Source: Spongospora subterranea (lineage: Eukaryota; Endomyxa; Phytomyxea; Plasmodiophorida; Plasmodiophoridae). From it: DNA of 30,346 bases. The DNA lies in contig OUQQ01000225.1 in NCBI GenBank assembly GCA_900404475.1, positions 1-30,346 on the forward strand, given 5' to 3'. Shown piece after piece: positions 1 through 9,790 of the stretch. The notes below the pieces were generated by a model. The model saw only the letters and a list, made by a program, of their open reading frames with translations, was not told where the DNA came from and did not search any database. Every line of letters starts with the position of its first letter. Within the stretch, counting starts at the first letter, position 1. The position numbers and the translations under genes were made by a program.

Positions 1-38
1 AATACCCGAACATTTCTTCCGATGTCGCTACCGTTCCT

Positions 39-540
39 TTGAGCAAAAGGAACACCCTTAGACATTTTTCTGCAGCAACGAGTATTTCTGCAGCTACATT
101 AAATCGTCAACTTAAAAAAATGCATTATCCGGACGAAGAAGAACCCTATCGTTCCTGCAAAAAAAGCAAGAAATGTTTTGGAAAAATCATGTTCCTTGCA
201 GCTGTTGCTCGACCAAGATTTGATGACTGGAATAATTGCGTTGTTGACAGAAAAATTGGCATCTGGTCGCGGAACCTGCAAAACGGTGGAGCATAAGTCG
301 ACAAAGAGGGACAGCGGTGAAGAAGCCTGTGGTTGTTGACCAAAGACAGTCCCTTGACGCTCTGTTGACCAAGGTTCTATCTGCCATTAGAACGAAATTT
401 TCAAGTTCTGCTCCTATCTATTATTCAGCAAGATAATGCTCGGCCGCATATCAAGCCTGATCATGAACAATTCCGAAGTTGCGCGCCGGAAGATGGGTAT
501 GATCTAAGGACCTTCTGTCAGCCAGCAAACAGTCCAGATT
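39..540 (+). pseudogene. Decayed Tc1/mariner-like transposase, plus-strand copy
   Basis: Three consecutive plus-strand pieces in different frames resemble one Tc1-like DDE transposase. Piece 39-296 has a helix-turn-helix-like start and a MFLAAVARPR stretch followed by an IGIW motif, the usual order in oomycete copies. Around 320-405 the frame carries SLDALLTKVLSAIRTKF. From about 416 another frame reads IIQQDNARPH, the hallmark around the second catalytic Asp, and then CQPANSPD before a stop at about 537-540. Frameshifts and stops separate the pieces, and the region around the last acidic residue is missing, so it cannot make an active enzyme. The family call rests on remembered motifs, not a search. 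Confidence 0.7.
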
Positions 541-628
541 AACACTTCTCACTTTATTGATCAGATGAGAGAACAAGCTTGCAGGATTTACACATCCACA
601 ATTATATTTCTAGCCCTTGTTACTGTTT
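541..628. other. Spacer between two transposase relics
   Basis: I see no gene in this short stretch. It separates the plus-strand relic from the minus-strand relic of the same family and is AT-rich. Confidence 0.4.
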
Positions 629-910
629 CTAGTAGACAGGTAATTGATATAGGAAGTTGCATGGACGACTTATTAGTTCATCCAAGTTTTTTGGGGATTC
701 GGTATGTTGTATAGATTGAATAGCGTTGAAAAATTCCAGGTCAAGAATATTAAAATTTGGACTGTTTGCTGGTTGGCAGAAGAGCCTTATATCATAACCA
801 TCTTCCTGCGCGCAAATTCGGAATTGTTCACGATCAGGCGTGATATGCGGTCGAGCATTATCTTGCTGAATAAAGATAGGAGCAGACCTTGAAAATTTCG
901 TGATAACCAT
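629..910 (-). pseudogene. Tc1/mariner-like transposase C-terminal fragment, minus-strand copy
   Basis: The 93-residue frame contains KFSRSAPIFIQQDNARPH, then CQPANSPNFNILDLEFFNAI, the C-terminal part of a Tc1-like DDE transposase with a D of the catalytic triad in each of the two motifs. The N-terminal half is absent: reading upstream past 910 gives no related sequence. It is a second copy of the family seen at 39-540, in opposite orientation and better preserved in this part. The two copies are far enough diverged to be separate insertions, though a rearranged single element is possible. Confidence 0.75.
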
Positions 911-1315
911 CTATTTCAGGATATGGAGAACAAACCTGAGATAGATGCTGCCATCAGTATCGGTAATTTAAAAGGGAGGGAGTAGTTACTATGCAGAGAG
1001 GACGATCATGCTCCAATTTTAGATATGGGGCTGTATATTCGTTGACAAAACAGACCTGGGAAAATTATGTTGACGATTCTAGATATTTTCTGAAGAATAT
1101 TCTACTTCAAGACCCGAAACCGGTCCTTTTTTCGCACTGTTCTGTGGCTGATCTGCGATTTAATATCGATAAATTGGCCCTGGATTGTTACAAGGGTTGA
1201 AGAAGGTAAAGTCACAACTTACAAGAGTAAAAGAGTTCAATAACCTACTCGATCCAGGGTCTAGCGGATTGCCAAGCGCTCAAGTGATACTAAAATGTCG
1301 TTGAAAAGCATGAAA
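911..1315. other. No recognisable gene; one 69-codon ORF
   Basis: A plus-strand frame of 69 codons (991-1200) is open, but I recognise nothing in it and it has no obvious splice partners. I treat the region as intergenic or transposon-derived. Confidence 0.35.
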
Positions 1316-1371
1316 ATAGAGCTTTCGTGGATGGCTCTTTACGTCGCACATGCCATCCACGAAAGCTCTAT
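1316..1371. repeat. Perfect 20-bp inverted repeat, 16-nt loop
   Basis: The left arm at 1316-1335 is exactly complementary to the right arm at 1352-1371, with 16 bases between them. Imperfect pairing may continue outward, because gttgaaaag lies left at about 1300 and gattttcaac lies right at about 1387. The hairpin lies outside any gene I can call. It could be a small foldback/MITE remnant or a structured transcript end. Confidence 0.9.
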
Positions 1372-1436
1372 CTTCACCCTGTTTAACGATTTTCAACAGT
1401 CTTTCTTTTCCATGACGAAGAAAACGTCCCATATAC

Positions 1437-1760
1437 ATGCCTGATCAAAACTCTCAGCACCCAAATACTGACCGAGATACAGCTCCATTTCTAACTTCCG
1501 AACTGGATCGCGTCTCCCTGATTACCGGCTCAAACCAAGCCCAGTCTACCATCATTGCGCGCATCCAGCGTTGTGCTTTCAAAACGTGTGCAGGCGAGAG
1601 CGCAATCGAAGCCTACCTGTTAGGTTGGAGCGTACAGAACTGTGCACAGAATCGCCCTGATCAGTTTCTTCAACGAATTTCAACAAACAGACATCTGTTG
1701 GTAGGGAACTCACCCAGTAAGCCCTGGGGAATTGATGGAAGCGAAACAGCGATGAACTGA
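1437..1760 (+). CDS. Hypothetical ORF, 107 codons
   Basis: The frame is intact from ATG to stop, polar, and rich in Gln, Asn, Ser and Thr. I recognise no domain, signal peptide or membrane segment. It lies just after the 20-bp hairpin and beside transposon relics, so it may be a mobile-element remnant rather than a host gene. An overlapping minus-strand frame (1670-1873) is equally anonymous. Whether either is translated cannot be judged from sequence. Confidence 0.2.
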   Translation: MPDQNSQHPNTDRDTAPFLTSELDRVSLITGSNQAQSTIIARIQRCAFKTCAGESAIEAYLLGWSVQNCAQNRPDQFLQRISTNRHLLVGNSPSKPWGIDGSETAMN

Positions 1761-2035
1761 GCGACCTTTGCGCTGTACAGGTTTACTTCTGTTTTTATGC
1801 CAGGGATTGCCAGCCCAGCATGAATCCTGACATCACAGCGCATTTGGAAGTGCATCAGTGAGGTTTGGAGCATTCATTGTTTCTGAAAGTGACACGTCCG
1901 AATCGGGAAGTGTTTGATTGGTCACGAGTCAGGACGCAAGGTGCAGATACTACTCGTTAGCATAAACTGATATGATGAATGTTACAGTTGAAGGTTTATT
2001 TTTGAAATTACAGTTTGGTTTAAGTATAGAGACTA

Positions 2036-3211
2036 TTAATTTTTAGAAATACGAACTGCCCATACTAATTGGGTATGTCGGTCATCAAACTTTAATGTAG
2101 CGAAAGCGTCATCGTCGAATAACGGAATGTTTTCATCAAAAGCAAGTACATCTGTTAGTGTCTCTGGGAGCAGCATGATTCTCCTTTTGGACGCTTCGCT
2201 AGGAATACCGAAGAAGTAATGTGGAGGTTGCGCTCCTTTTGGAAACCTCAAAACCAACCTGAATGGGTTTTGCATGATAAATGATCCAGGATGCTTCATG
2301 GCAATGCTAGCCGGGATGGTATGCGGAACTGCTTGTAAAGTCATAAGCAATAAGGTAATTGATCGAACATTAGCTGATTTCCATCCTGCAGTAGACATCT
2401 GAGATAAAAATTGAGCTGCAACTTCGATTCCGCGATCGATAATCAACGTTCCTTTGTCCACGGCAACCCCTGTGTGAATAAAACCGACGACAGTCTGCAG
2501 AACCACCCAATAGAAACCAGGAAGGACCTCCAGACAGGCAATGATTGGAGACCTGGGATGACCGAGTATGGAGTTTGATCTAGAAGGCACAAACTTGCAA
2601 CTCTCTGACGGAGTAAAGTCGAAATAAACTGATTCGGGACACATATCAAGTAATGATGTCATAGAGAACTTTGATCCTCCTTGACACAAAACCTTCCAGC
2701 TGCGGGCGAAAGATCGTTGGGAAAATTGTAGGGGGTATGATTTGCGGCCATATATCATTCGCCAAACCGATTCCTGTGAAAACCCTTGTCTCCAGCTCTT
2801 ACATGAACGCATCGCAGCTTCCGTAAGTTCCGGTACTGTTAAAAAACAGGCAATCCTTTCAAGAGGTAGCTTATAGAAGTCATGGGTCCAGCATGGGCCA
2901 GCCACATCACGATCACTGGAAATTGCTAACTTCTGAGATTGAATGAATCGAAAAGATCCAACCATATTGGCATTGTCAAAAGTATCTTCAAAGTCGTCAT
3001 ACTGATTATAAGCTCGGGAAAAATTTCTGGGCTTATTGGCTTTGAATTGAGGCTCACCAGGCGACGGCGCCCATTTTAATTGATGTGTCTTGAAGGATGG
3101 ACTTTTTTGATGGTCCTCATTTCTGTTATCGAAAAGAAGCGATTTAGAAAACGCTGTCGCGGGAGAGAACGCAACGATTCTGGGCATCAAGAAATGTTGG
3201 AAAAATGACAC
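2036..3211 (-). CDS. F-box-like protein, 391 aa, apparently intronless
   Basis: This is the longest uninterrupted frame in the window. After a polar, low-complexity first 100 residues it reads FYKLPLERIACFLTVPELTE, then AAMRSCKSWRQ and SVWRMIY, at about residues 108-147. That is the pattern of an F-box: L-P-x-E-x-I, a Leu/Val-rich helix, C-x-x-W, then VWR. F-box proteins join a substrate to SCF ubiquitin ligases through Skp1, so this may be a substrate adaptor. The C-terminal 240 residues show no WD40, kelch or leucine-rich repeats that I can see, so the substrate domain is unknown. The ATG at 3211 is the first in frame. MSH4 starts upstream on the same strand and ends about 375 bases before this ATG. 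Confidence 0.7.
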   Translation of the reverse strand: MSFFQHFLMPRIVAFSPATAFSKSLLFDNRNEDHQKSPSFKTHQLKWAPSPGEPQFKANKPRNFSRAYNQYDDFEDTFDNANMVGSFRFIQSQKLAISSDRDVAGPCWTHDFYKLPLERIACFLTVPELTEAAMRSCKSWRQGFSQESVWRMIYGRKSYPLQFSQRSFARSWKVLCQGGSKFSMTSLLDMCPESVYFDFTPSESCKFVPSRSNSILGHPRSPIIACLEVLPGFYWVVLQTVVGFIHTGVAVDKGTLIIDRGIEVAAQFLSQMSTAGWKSANVRSITLLLMTLQAVPHTIPASIAMKHPGSFIMQNPFRLVLRFPKGAQPPHYFFGIPSEASKRRIMLLPETLTDVLAFDENIPLFDDDAFATLKFDDRHTQLVWAVRISKN

Positions 3212-3587
3212 TCAATACCAGTGATTGACGTGGTGATCGGTAATAACCACCAAGGGGATGATGATGGTGACAGAATGAAGGACCCTGTATCTAATCAGGA
3301 ACACTCTATCACTGAATCCAGCACAGCCACTTGATCAATCAGAACAGCGCACCCAGCCTCGATACACGACACACTTACACTCACTCAACGTCACATATAA
3401 CGAGGCAGGGACCGGCGCTTTGTCAACGGACGCTCTTAACTCAACAGTTCCCTGCACCGCTTCACAATAGAAATGCGCGCCAAAAAGTACGTGCCCCTGA
3501 GTTCCGCCAGCGGCGCGATGCGATTGGCCAGTTGGCCTTTCATGAATCATGAATTAATGACCTCATATTGGCAGAATTTCACTTTAT
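3212..3587. other. Intergenic: F-box gene promoter region and MSH4 3' end
   Basis: This lies between the F-box ATG and the MSH4 stop, both on the minus strand. Overlapping small frames on both strands (about 3331-3552) look like chance reading of a GC-richer stretch. No clear TATA box or other element stands out. Confidence 0.4.
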
Positions 3588-6500
3588 TCAGCTATTTTGG
3601 CTCGTAGGCAGTTCTCCTTGGTCATCAGGCAACATTTCTTCGCGAATCCTTCGCAAGTATCTGTGCATCGTTGATAAGAAATTCATCGCATTTCTGGTGA
3701 TATCAATACGATATAAGTTCTTGCTGTGGTAATGTGCAATGCCGAAGGGAGATTAACTTTTGGATAGTGTCGTAAAAACACGCTGTAGTCGGATGAGATG
3801 CTGAGCTGACGTTAAATCTTCGCCTGAGTTGTGCACTCAAAATCCGTGCGAAACTGATTATGTTTTGTGGAAACATAGCCAATTCTGTTATCCGTCAGAC
3901 AAGTTGTTGTAGCCACTGAAATGAGACATTACCAGCGATATAAATACCATATTGGTTCGTCACCTACTAGACAGAATATATAAAACTGAAATTGCTTGTT
4001 TTAATTGATTACCTCTTGGCATGACCCATCTGCGATTGAATAGCAGAAATCTACTTTTTGATCAACCTGGTCAACCTAATTTCATATTAATAGTTTGCTT
4101 GGATAGCAAGAAAATGCATGCCTTCAATTGAATGTTATGTATCTGCTGATATAGTCGAGGAAGGTCGGTAAGTTCATGAAAATGCGTTGCGAATAAGCAG
4201 TAAGACCCCTTTGATATGATTTCCTCGATGACTGACCATGCAATGCCAATACCGTCAACTGTTGATGTTGAGCGACCTGACAGAAGACTTTAGACAAACT
4301 GCATTTATTCTTTCGCTCGCTACCTAATTCGTCAATTAGGACCAAACTCGAGTTTGTGGTGTTTCTGACAATAAACCTATGATCAATTCTGTTATCAAAT
4401 GGATCTCAAAACATTACAGAAACCGACGCTGCGTCTCTTGCTTCCACGAAAAACCCAGATGCATTCCCCTCAAGGTCATCGCCATGGCTCATTCGCGAAA
4501 ATATCTGCTTTTCTGTCTGTAAATTGATTCGCAGGGAATCATTTTTTACCTGGTCAATAACGGGGACCGACGCATATGCTGCAGGTATAAAGGACCCAAT
4601 ATGCGACATGATAACAAGCAGTCCTGTCTGACGTAGGTAAGTTGATTCTGAGGAGTATTTCATAAGTATTCACTTTGAGTTGCCTATCGCGGTACTTACT
4701 TCCGCTGCCATTTGGTCCAGTAACGACTTGCAGTTTTGATGTTTCATTAAGGTAGATGTCGTTAGGTGTGAATCCATATGCGCACGCGGCTTCTTTAACC
4801 GGATGGCGGCCCTTTGAGATTGCGATCGGACCGTCTTTCGTAAGAATAGGCCTGATGTACGAATCATGTTGCGTAACAAGGTTCGCAAAATTAACGAGGA
4901 GGTCCAAAACTGCAATTGATTCTGTAACATTCAGAAGCCACGGGAGATGCATTCTGATAGAAGACGACAGTTCTTGTAGGCATCGTTCTGCCACGATTTT
5001 ACAACTTCTTCAAAATTCGAGCTAATTGTTACCAGTTAATAGCAAAACATCACCGAGCGATTCTGTGCGGCGGTCATCCAATGAAATGAGGTTGGCAGTG
5101 GAAAAAGTAATCCGTTTGCCTTGGCGGCTTCTTTGAATGAAAATATCTGGCAATTCATTCAAAGAATCAATTGGCAGCGACAAAAAAAACCCTAAACGTG
5201 CAGTTGGTGAAAACGTCGACTGATTTTGACAATATCGCATAACCCCGAGATGAAGTGAAGTGCTTCTTTATCTTCGGTAGTTCCAATTCGACAACGTATT
5301 TTTGAATTTCCTGATAAACTTATTGTCCATCAGAACTATTTTACATGGAAAGACTTACTTCGTTAATGGCCTCAATTATTTCGCAATAAGTTGCTCGGCC
5401 AACGTCAAGCAACCCGTTGAGACCAGGTTTTACTGCAAACGCTAGTCTCGTATGAAGAACTTGGGCGCACGACTTTTCTGGTAATTGCGCATCTTCCGTA
5501 ATATACTGGCTAATTTCCTCCATTATCAATTCTCTTTTCTGGTCATCAAGAGTTTCAGCCTTGGATAAACATCTCAGCGGATGGGTTAAAAAACGACAGT
5601 ACGCTAACAATCGATTTTAAAATTGTAGAGTTGCACGTAGACAATGCCGAAACGACTCTTGGAAATAGGCTCAGTGCGTGCTTAACAAGGAGCTGTGAGC
5701 CACGAATGAAAAAGGAATTCATAATCGTATGAGCCATCTGCTGACCAGGTCGGTGACCGATTGCTGAGCAGACTTCTCTGATACAGTTCGAGACACCATT
5801 GCTAAGGCAGCTAAGTACGAACAAGAGAACAAAAACAATAATAAACTACCCAATCCATTATTCATGAGATCCAGGCTTGAAAACTGAGGCAAAAGCGGCA
5901 ACAATTCGAAAAATGTTTCATCGTTTTCTAGAAGTTCTTGCACAGAGTCAAGCCGAGCATTAATTGTGGGTATATGATTTAGTGGCTGTATCAAACTTGA
6001 GCGGAGTAACCGTTCTGTGCAAAAAATGTCATGAAAAACATCAATCTGCTAAATCCTCCCCAGACCTCCTAATGGGGTTTTGCACAGGTTTAAAACAGAG
6101 AATAAAGAACCTTTTTTTGCTTTCGGATTGACGGCATTACACAGGATCTCCAGAGTTTTGATGGTGGCCAAGTTCAGAGCCATATGACCATCCAGCGTTT
6201 TCAAAGAAACCTGTAAATATGTTTTACAAGTCAACTTAAAAATGTGTGCGTGCTCAACCCTTCTCACCTTGATTGAATTTGGAGCAAAAGCTTCACATTG
6301 TTCAAAAGCAACCCATTTAAGCAAGCAGTTGGTCGAAGCCATACACAAAAACCTGTCAAAACTGTCATAGCTTAGTAAATCTGACACAACATTTACCTTA
6401 CAAGGAAGAGTCCAAAGGTAGTTCGTTAAGACTCTCGCGGCTGGCTTTTTGCTCAAGAAGGAGTTGACCTTGATCTTCATTGAAATGCTTTCTTTGATCT

Positions 6501-7249
6501 GGTGGCAGATTAATATTTTACTAATAAATCGCGGTTAAGAATGTTCTCACACGCTGTGATTTTATACATGTCCAGCTCGGCGTCTAAGATGATGTGAACG
6601 AAAATCTACACTCTCAGTAATTGAGCTTACTCAAAATCATGTACAAGTTGCTTCCGACTGCAGTATCGGATATAAGAACCTATGCGCAATGTGGGAAGGG
6701 GAAGGTTGTTTAAGTTTAATCAACAAACTTCGACAGGTTCATACAGGTGTACGAGACGTAACGTGCTCTGATATGTTTGATTGTCAGTGTACAAAAACAA
6801 ATCAAGTTCTGGTGACCGCAAATTCAAGATAGCAGCTCCCACCTATATACTGGTTTAAAACTCTTTTTTAACTTCTCATTGACGTATTTTTTTACCTGTC
6901 GCTTGTTGCGAGATTCGGACAATGCGACGACGAAGGCGCTTTTGGGGGCAGGAGTGGAAGCGTTGAAAACTCGACGCGGTGTTTGCGGGCAAGGATATTT
7001 TTTATATTTTGCTTTCAATGATACAGCGTTTCCAGAAGGCGTAGAGCGTGAGCGTTTGCCCAGACAGTGAGGAGTACGAAACGGCCCAAGATTCCCCTTA
7101 GGCGTGTTGAATCGTAGTGTTTCTGGTGTACGTAAATTGGCGTCATTAGGAGAAACTTCTCGAATTCCTGAGGTCGGAGTCTCATTGATAGATATTCTGT
7201 AAATGCTGCCTCCTCCGCTCGATTCAAAAGGAGTTGAAAGTGCATCCAT
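3588..7249 (-). CDS. MSH4: MutS homologue 4 (meiotic), many-exon gene
   Basis: Spliced exons give a protein of roughly 750-800 residues that follows MSH4 from end to end. Exon 1 (6896-7249) is a polar N-terminus ending [15 protein letters not shown]. Later exons give KHFNEDQG, the core with [19 protein letters not shown], and the ATPase: Walker A GPNGSGKSTYLRQ, then [31 protein letters not shown], Walker B LVLIDELG, and [15 protein letters not shown]. The C-terminus includes [20 protein letters not shown]4 lacks the mismatch-recognition domain and works with MSH5 to stabilise meiotic crossover intermediates. The intron at 4648-4699 splits the Walker A Lys codon and another splits the Walker B Gly. 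One donor near 6069 (G|gtctgg) is atypical, and the junction near 5262 does not resolve cleanly. The last exon is inferred from similarity around YLRRIREEM. Confidence 0.9.
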
Positions 7250-7511
7250 CGTGATTAAATAAAAATTTCCAATTGATGGAGAACTGTATAGGAAAGACAG
7301 ATTCTTTTGTTACAGTAGTCCGAAACGATACCATAAAAGAATTAACATGTCATGCATCGGTTGTAGTCGAGTACCCCAGCGAATATAAGCATGGCCTAGT
7401 AACAAAAGATATAGACATGCATTACATAGGACATATGGACATGCATTATATAGGGATTGATAATCTGTTAACCGAGTGGGCGCACAGCAGAACCGTCGCT
7501 GCAGTCAATCT
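7250..7511. other. MSH4 upstream region
   Basis: This interval lies between the MSH4 start codon and the 3' end of the mitoribosomal gene, both read on the minus strand. It is AT-rich and holds the 24-bp direct repeat described separately. An overlapping plus-strand frame runs into the antisense of MRPS33 and is not supported. Confidence 0.4.
7414..7455. repeat. Direct repeat, two copies, period 24
   Basis: gacatgcattacatagga at 7414 recurs as gacatgcattatataggg at 7438, with two mismatches over 18 bases. It lies 165-206 bases upstream of the MSH4 start codon, so a regulatory role is possible but not shown. Confidence 0.75.
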
Positions 7512-7826
7512 TTATTTCTTCTTACCAGAACGACGACCTTGTCCTTTCTTTGGGGGACCTTTTCCACGCTTTCGTAATGTCTCCAGCTTTCTCAGTCTAC
7601 GAAGCGCCTGCTCATCTTCGTATAGTTTATCGAATCCATGATGGTACGTAAATGGATAATGCGCTGCCACCCCTGGACCTTTTAACGCGGACCGCAACTG
7701 CTTCCGCCCACTCCTGTGATTGTCGGTCGGGAACACAGTACCGAAAATCTTCGCACGAGCGTTTTGGATTAGTGTTTGTCGCAATACATTAACTGCCTCA
7801 AGGGCAGATTTCGCCATGGACGACAT
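7512..7826 (-). CDS. MRPS33: Mitochondrial small-subunit ribosomal protein mS33
   Basis: The reading MSSMAKSALEAVNVLR, then ARAKIFGTV, FPTDNHRSGRKQLRSALKGP, YPFTYHHGFDKLY, DEQALRRLRKLETLRKRGKG and a KKGQGRRSGKKK tail matches the whole of mS33/MRPS33. That is a 100-odd-residue protein of the mitochondrial small ribosomal subunit with a basic C-terminus. I choose the Met at 7826 because the family begins MSS; the same frame is open to an ATG at 7877, which would add 17 residues. The gene is one exon. A decayed transposase (copy A) begins only about 75 bases upstream, so the promoter must be short or lie within transposon-derived DNA. Confidence 0.88.
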   Translation of the reverse strand: MSSMAKSALEAVNVLRQTLIQNARAKIFGTVFPTDNHRSGRKQLRSALKGPGVAAHYPFTYHHGFDKLYEDEQALRRLRKLETLRKRGKGPPKKGQGRRSGKKK

Positions 7827-7902
7827 AACCCTGAAGATAGTGCAGCAGGCCGCGATCTCCGTGACGCCGTTTAACAACTTGGAAGCTGCGGTAAATGTAA
7901 AA

Positions 7903-8331
7903 GGTAAATTTATTGTAAACCCTGCAGCAACAACAGTACGTCAGGCAAAGGCTGTTCTACAAGCTTCAACTGAACCAAATTTGCACAAGCAGCGAAAATT
8001 ACTTGATGTTTTTCTCGGGAATGCCGGAACTGCCCTTGTAGACATTTAAACCGTTTGTTCACCATTTCATGCCTGGATTAAAGAAGTTTCAGTTCCCGGT
8101 TTAGGCGCCTGTCTCTATTTGACATTGGCTCTACTAGTGTGAAAAGTGTACTATTCCGTCTGGATAACCTTTTTCTGCAGTTGGCATTTCTCCCAGACGT
8201 AAGTTTGGCATTAGACAATGACGAGCCAAACGAATGCCGGGCCAGAAACCTCAAGGTACGCCGCCAGTGACATGTACTATTTTCGAAACGCCGATCCCAA
8301 CCCCTACCTTGTAACGTAAACATGCATGTTG
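7903..8331 (-). pseudogene. DDE_Tnp_4-like transposase C-terminal relic, copy A
   Basis: On the minus strand the pieces read, in shifting frames, IVHVTGGVPCG, FWPGIRLAR, EMPTAEKGYPDG and EPMSNRDRR. These match the C-terminal half of the better copy at 10328-11342: the PCGSWPDIR-type motif, the third catalytic Asp region of A-D-x-G-Y-x-G type, and the tail. Several frameshifts and stops make it inactive. The complementary strand happens to stay open and reads NPAATTVRQAKAVLQ; this is an antisense shadow, also present in copy B. The relic runs nearly to the MRPS33 start. Confidence 0.75.
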
Positions 8332-8392
8332 GTGGTTCAGAGTTGAAAAAGGTCAAATGCTGTCATTGTTCTGGAGAGTTTTCCTGATGCTC

Positions 8393-8875
8393 TCATTTTT
8401 CCAGTACGGCTAGTTCCATCGTATCGTCGACGACGTTTGGGAGAGCCCGATGGAAACACATGCACCGGCGCAGCTGACACCGGTTAATTTTGACCGGATT
8501 CGCTGTCCGACCAGTACTCAGACGAGCCGACGTCTTCTTCCGAGGCAATTCGTTGTCTGCTTGGCCGTTGTCATCAGATAGGTCCTGATCAGACAGTTGA
8601 ACTGGGACTCCCGCATCAGCCGCAATCGTCGAAATGGTTGATGACATAGCACACTTCATGACCGTCACATCTCTCGCTTTCTTAGCGACAACGGCGCGCT
8701 TGTTCAGTCGTGGCATAATTACAACCGATTGTGTATAAAATGCGCATAAGGGTTCAGGTTTAAAAAATTCCGATCGCACTACAAGAATATTCCATTCGAA
8801 AGAGCCTTTTCCGAATGCAATCTGAGCAATAATGACTGAGTTGAAAATTTGAAAATTGACCGAAAAAATTGGCAA
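8393..8875 (-). CDS. Unidentified ORF, possibly the transposase N-terminus of copy A
   Basis: The frame is open for 160 codons. An internal Met near 8714 begins MPRLNKRAVVAKKARDVTV, followed by an acidic patch QDLSDDNGQADNELPRKK. It is on the same strand as copy A and just upstream of it, and a start of basic residues then acidic residues is common in DDE transposases. It may therefore be the N-terminus of an internally deleted copy. That is inference: copy B shows no clear equivalent for comparison. The part before the internal Met is hydrophobic and probably not translated. Confidence 0.3.
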   Translation of the reverse strand: MPIFSVNFQIFNSVIIAQIAFGKGSFEWNILVVRSEFFKPEPLCAFYTQSVVIMPRLNKRAVVAKKARDVTVMKCAMSSTISTIAADAGVPVQLSDQDLSDDNGQADNELPRKKTSARLSTGRTANPVKINRCQLRRCMCFHRALPNVVDDTMELAVLEK

Positions 8876-8993
8876 AAATCGAAAAGTAGCTCAATGGTCA
8901 GGAGTTTCAAGGCGCATCTTTTTTGTTGTGGGGTCAAAAACGTCTGTGAGAGCCTGTAGGGATTTGCCCAACCTAGAATTCCTACACTGTAGT

Positions 8994-9245
8994 TGAAAAA
9001 GGAAAATCCGATCTTTGCATTACTCAACTCGAGCATGTTAGAGGCAAAAATTAGACCCATTCGACAAAAGATCAGCAAAAACTGTTTGTTGAAAAAATGT
9101 GCTGATAATTTAGCGCTGAATATATACTTTTTTTAGCAGAAGCGTTTCACACCATCAGTGCCAGTATCAAAGAGGTCGATGATGTGAAGACTGTGCATGA
9201 AACCCATCATAATGGGAGGGTGTACCAGAGCAAGCTCTTTCGTTC
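8994..9245 (+). repeat. Left terminal inverted repeat
   Basis: It is complementary to 9791-10040. The identity is high enough to follow by eye over the full arm. Confidence 0.85.
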
Positions 9246-9743
9246 GTGGACGCTCCTTCGTGCGTTGAAGTGGGTGACGAAGAGGAAGTTGAGCGGGAAA
9301 ACACACCGCTCCGCTGTCGCCGAGCAGGTTTCGACTGCGATATCAGATTATATGACATCATATCGTTCGTTCTCCGGTGGCCTGAGAGTTGCAGTTTTTT
9401 TGACGATGGTGTCACATTCCAGCATTGGCGCGGCAGTTGCGGCCAATGGGAGATCGCTGATTGTCACGATTCAACAGAAAAAAAGCGATCCCGCATTTAT
9501 GTAAATTCTCAGGTCCCAAATATTCTTCGATGTCCCGAGACTCTGGCGACCGTGAAATATTTCCAGGATAAAGAACCGGAGACGTTCACTCTGAAACTCC
9601 CATTCCTCCGCAAAATGGAGCCAAAAATCGAGAAGCGGATCATCAAGTCAGAAAAAACAAATACCACTTCAGTGATCGCACTGCGGTTAAACGCAGTTGA
9701 AGAGTTTGCGTATGGAGACATTGAGTGTCTTGAGTCATTATGA
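9246..9743 (+). CDS. Internal ORF of the inverted-repeat element, 165 codons
   Basis: The frame begins right at the inner edge of the left inverted repeat and runs across the unique centre to a stop before the right arm. It has many Glu, Asp, Arg and Cys residues and a stretch KMEPKIEKRIIKSEKTNTTS near residue 130. I see no DDE triad, zinc finger or known domain. An alternative frame starts inside the left arm at 9184 (106 codons). That the ORF exactly fills the centre makes it a candidate element protein, but this could be chance. Confidence 0.35.
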   Translation: MDAPSCVEVGDEEEVERENTPLRCRRAGFDCDIRLYDIISFVLRWPESCSFFDDGVTFQHWRGSCGQWEIADCHDSTEKKRSRIYVNSQVPNILRCPETLATVKYFQDKEPETFTLKLPFLRKMEPKIEKRIIKSEKTNTTSVIALRLNAVEEFAYGDIECLESL

Positions 9744-9790
9744 GACCTGGCTCATAAAATACGGTCAACTCAGGCCACCGGAGAAAGATA

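Noticed and set aside
3331..3552. Two overlapping ORFs of over 70 codons on opposite strands
   Set aside because: They lie in a GC-richer intergenic stretch between F-box and MSH4 genes, with no recognisable protein.
4124..4345. Apparent 73-codon end of MSH4 after LIDELG
   Set aside because: This frame reads through a GT-AG intron; splicing restores the conserved [14 protein letters not shown] and FATHFHEL sequence.
7273..7641. 122-codon plus-strand ORF
   Set aside because: Its second half is antisense to the C-terminus of the mitoribosomal protein gene.
7904..8049. Open plus-strand frame with NPAATTVRQAKAVLQ, repeated on the other strand at about 11310-11180
   Set aside because: It looks conserved because it is antisense to the C-terminus of the two transposase relics; the sense reading explains the similarity.
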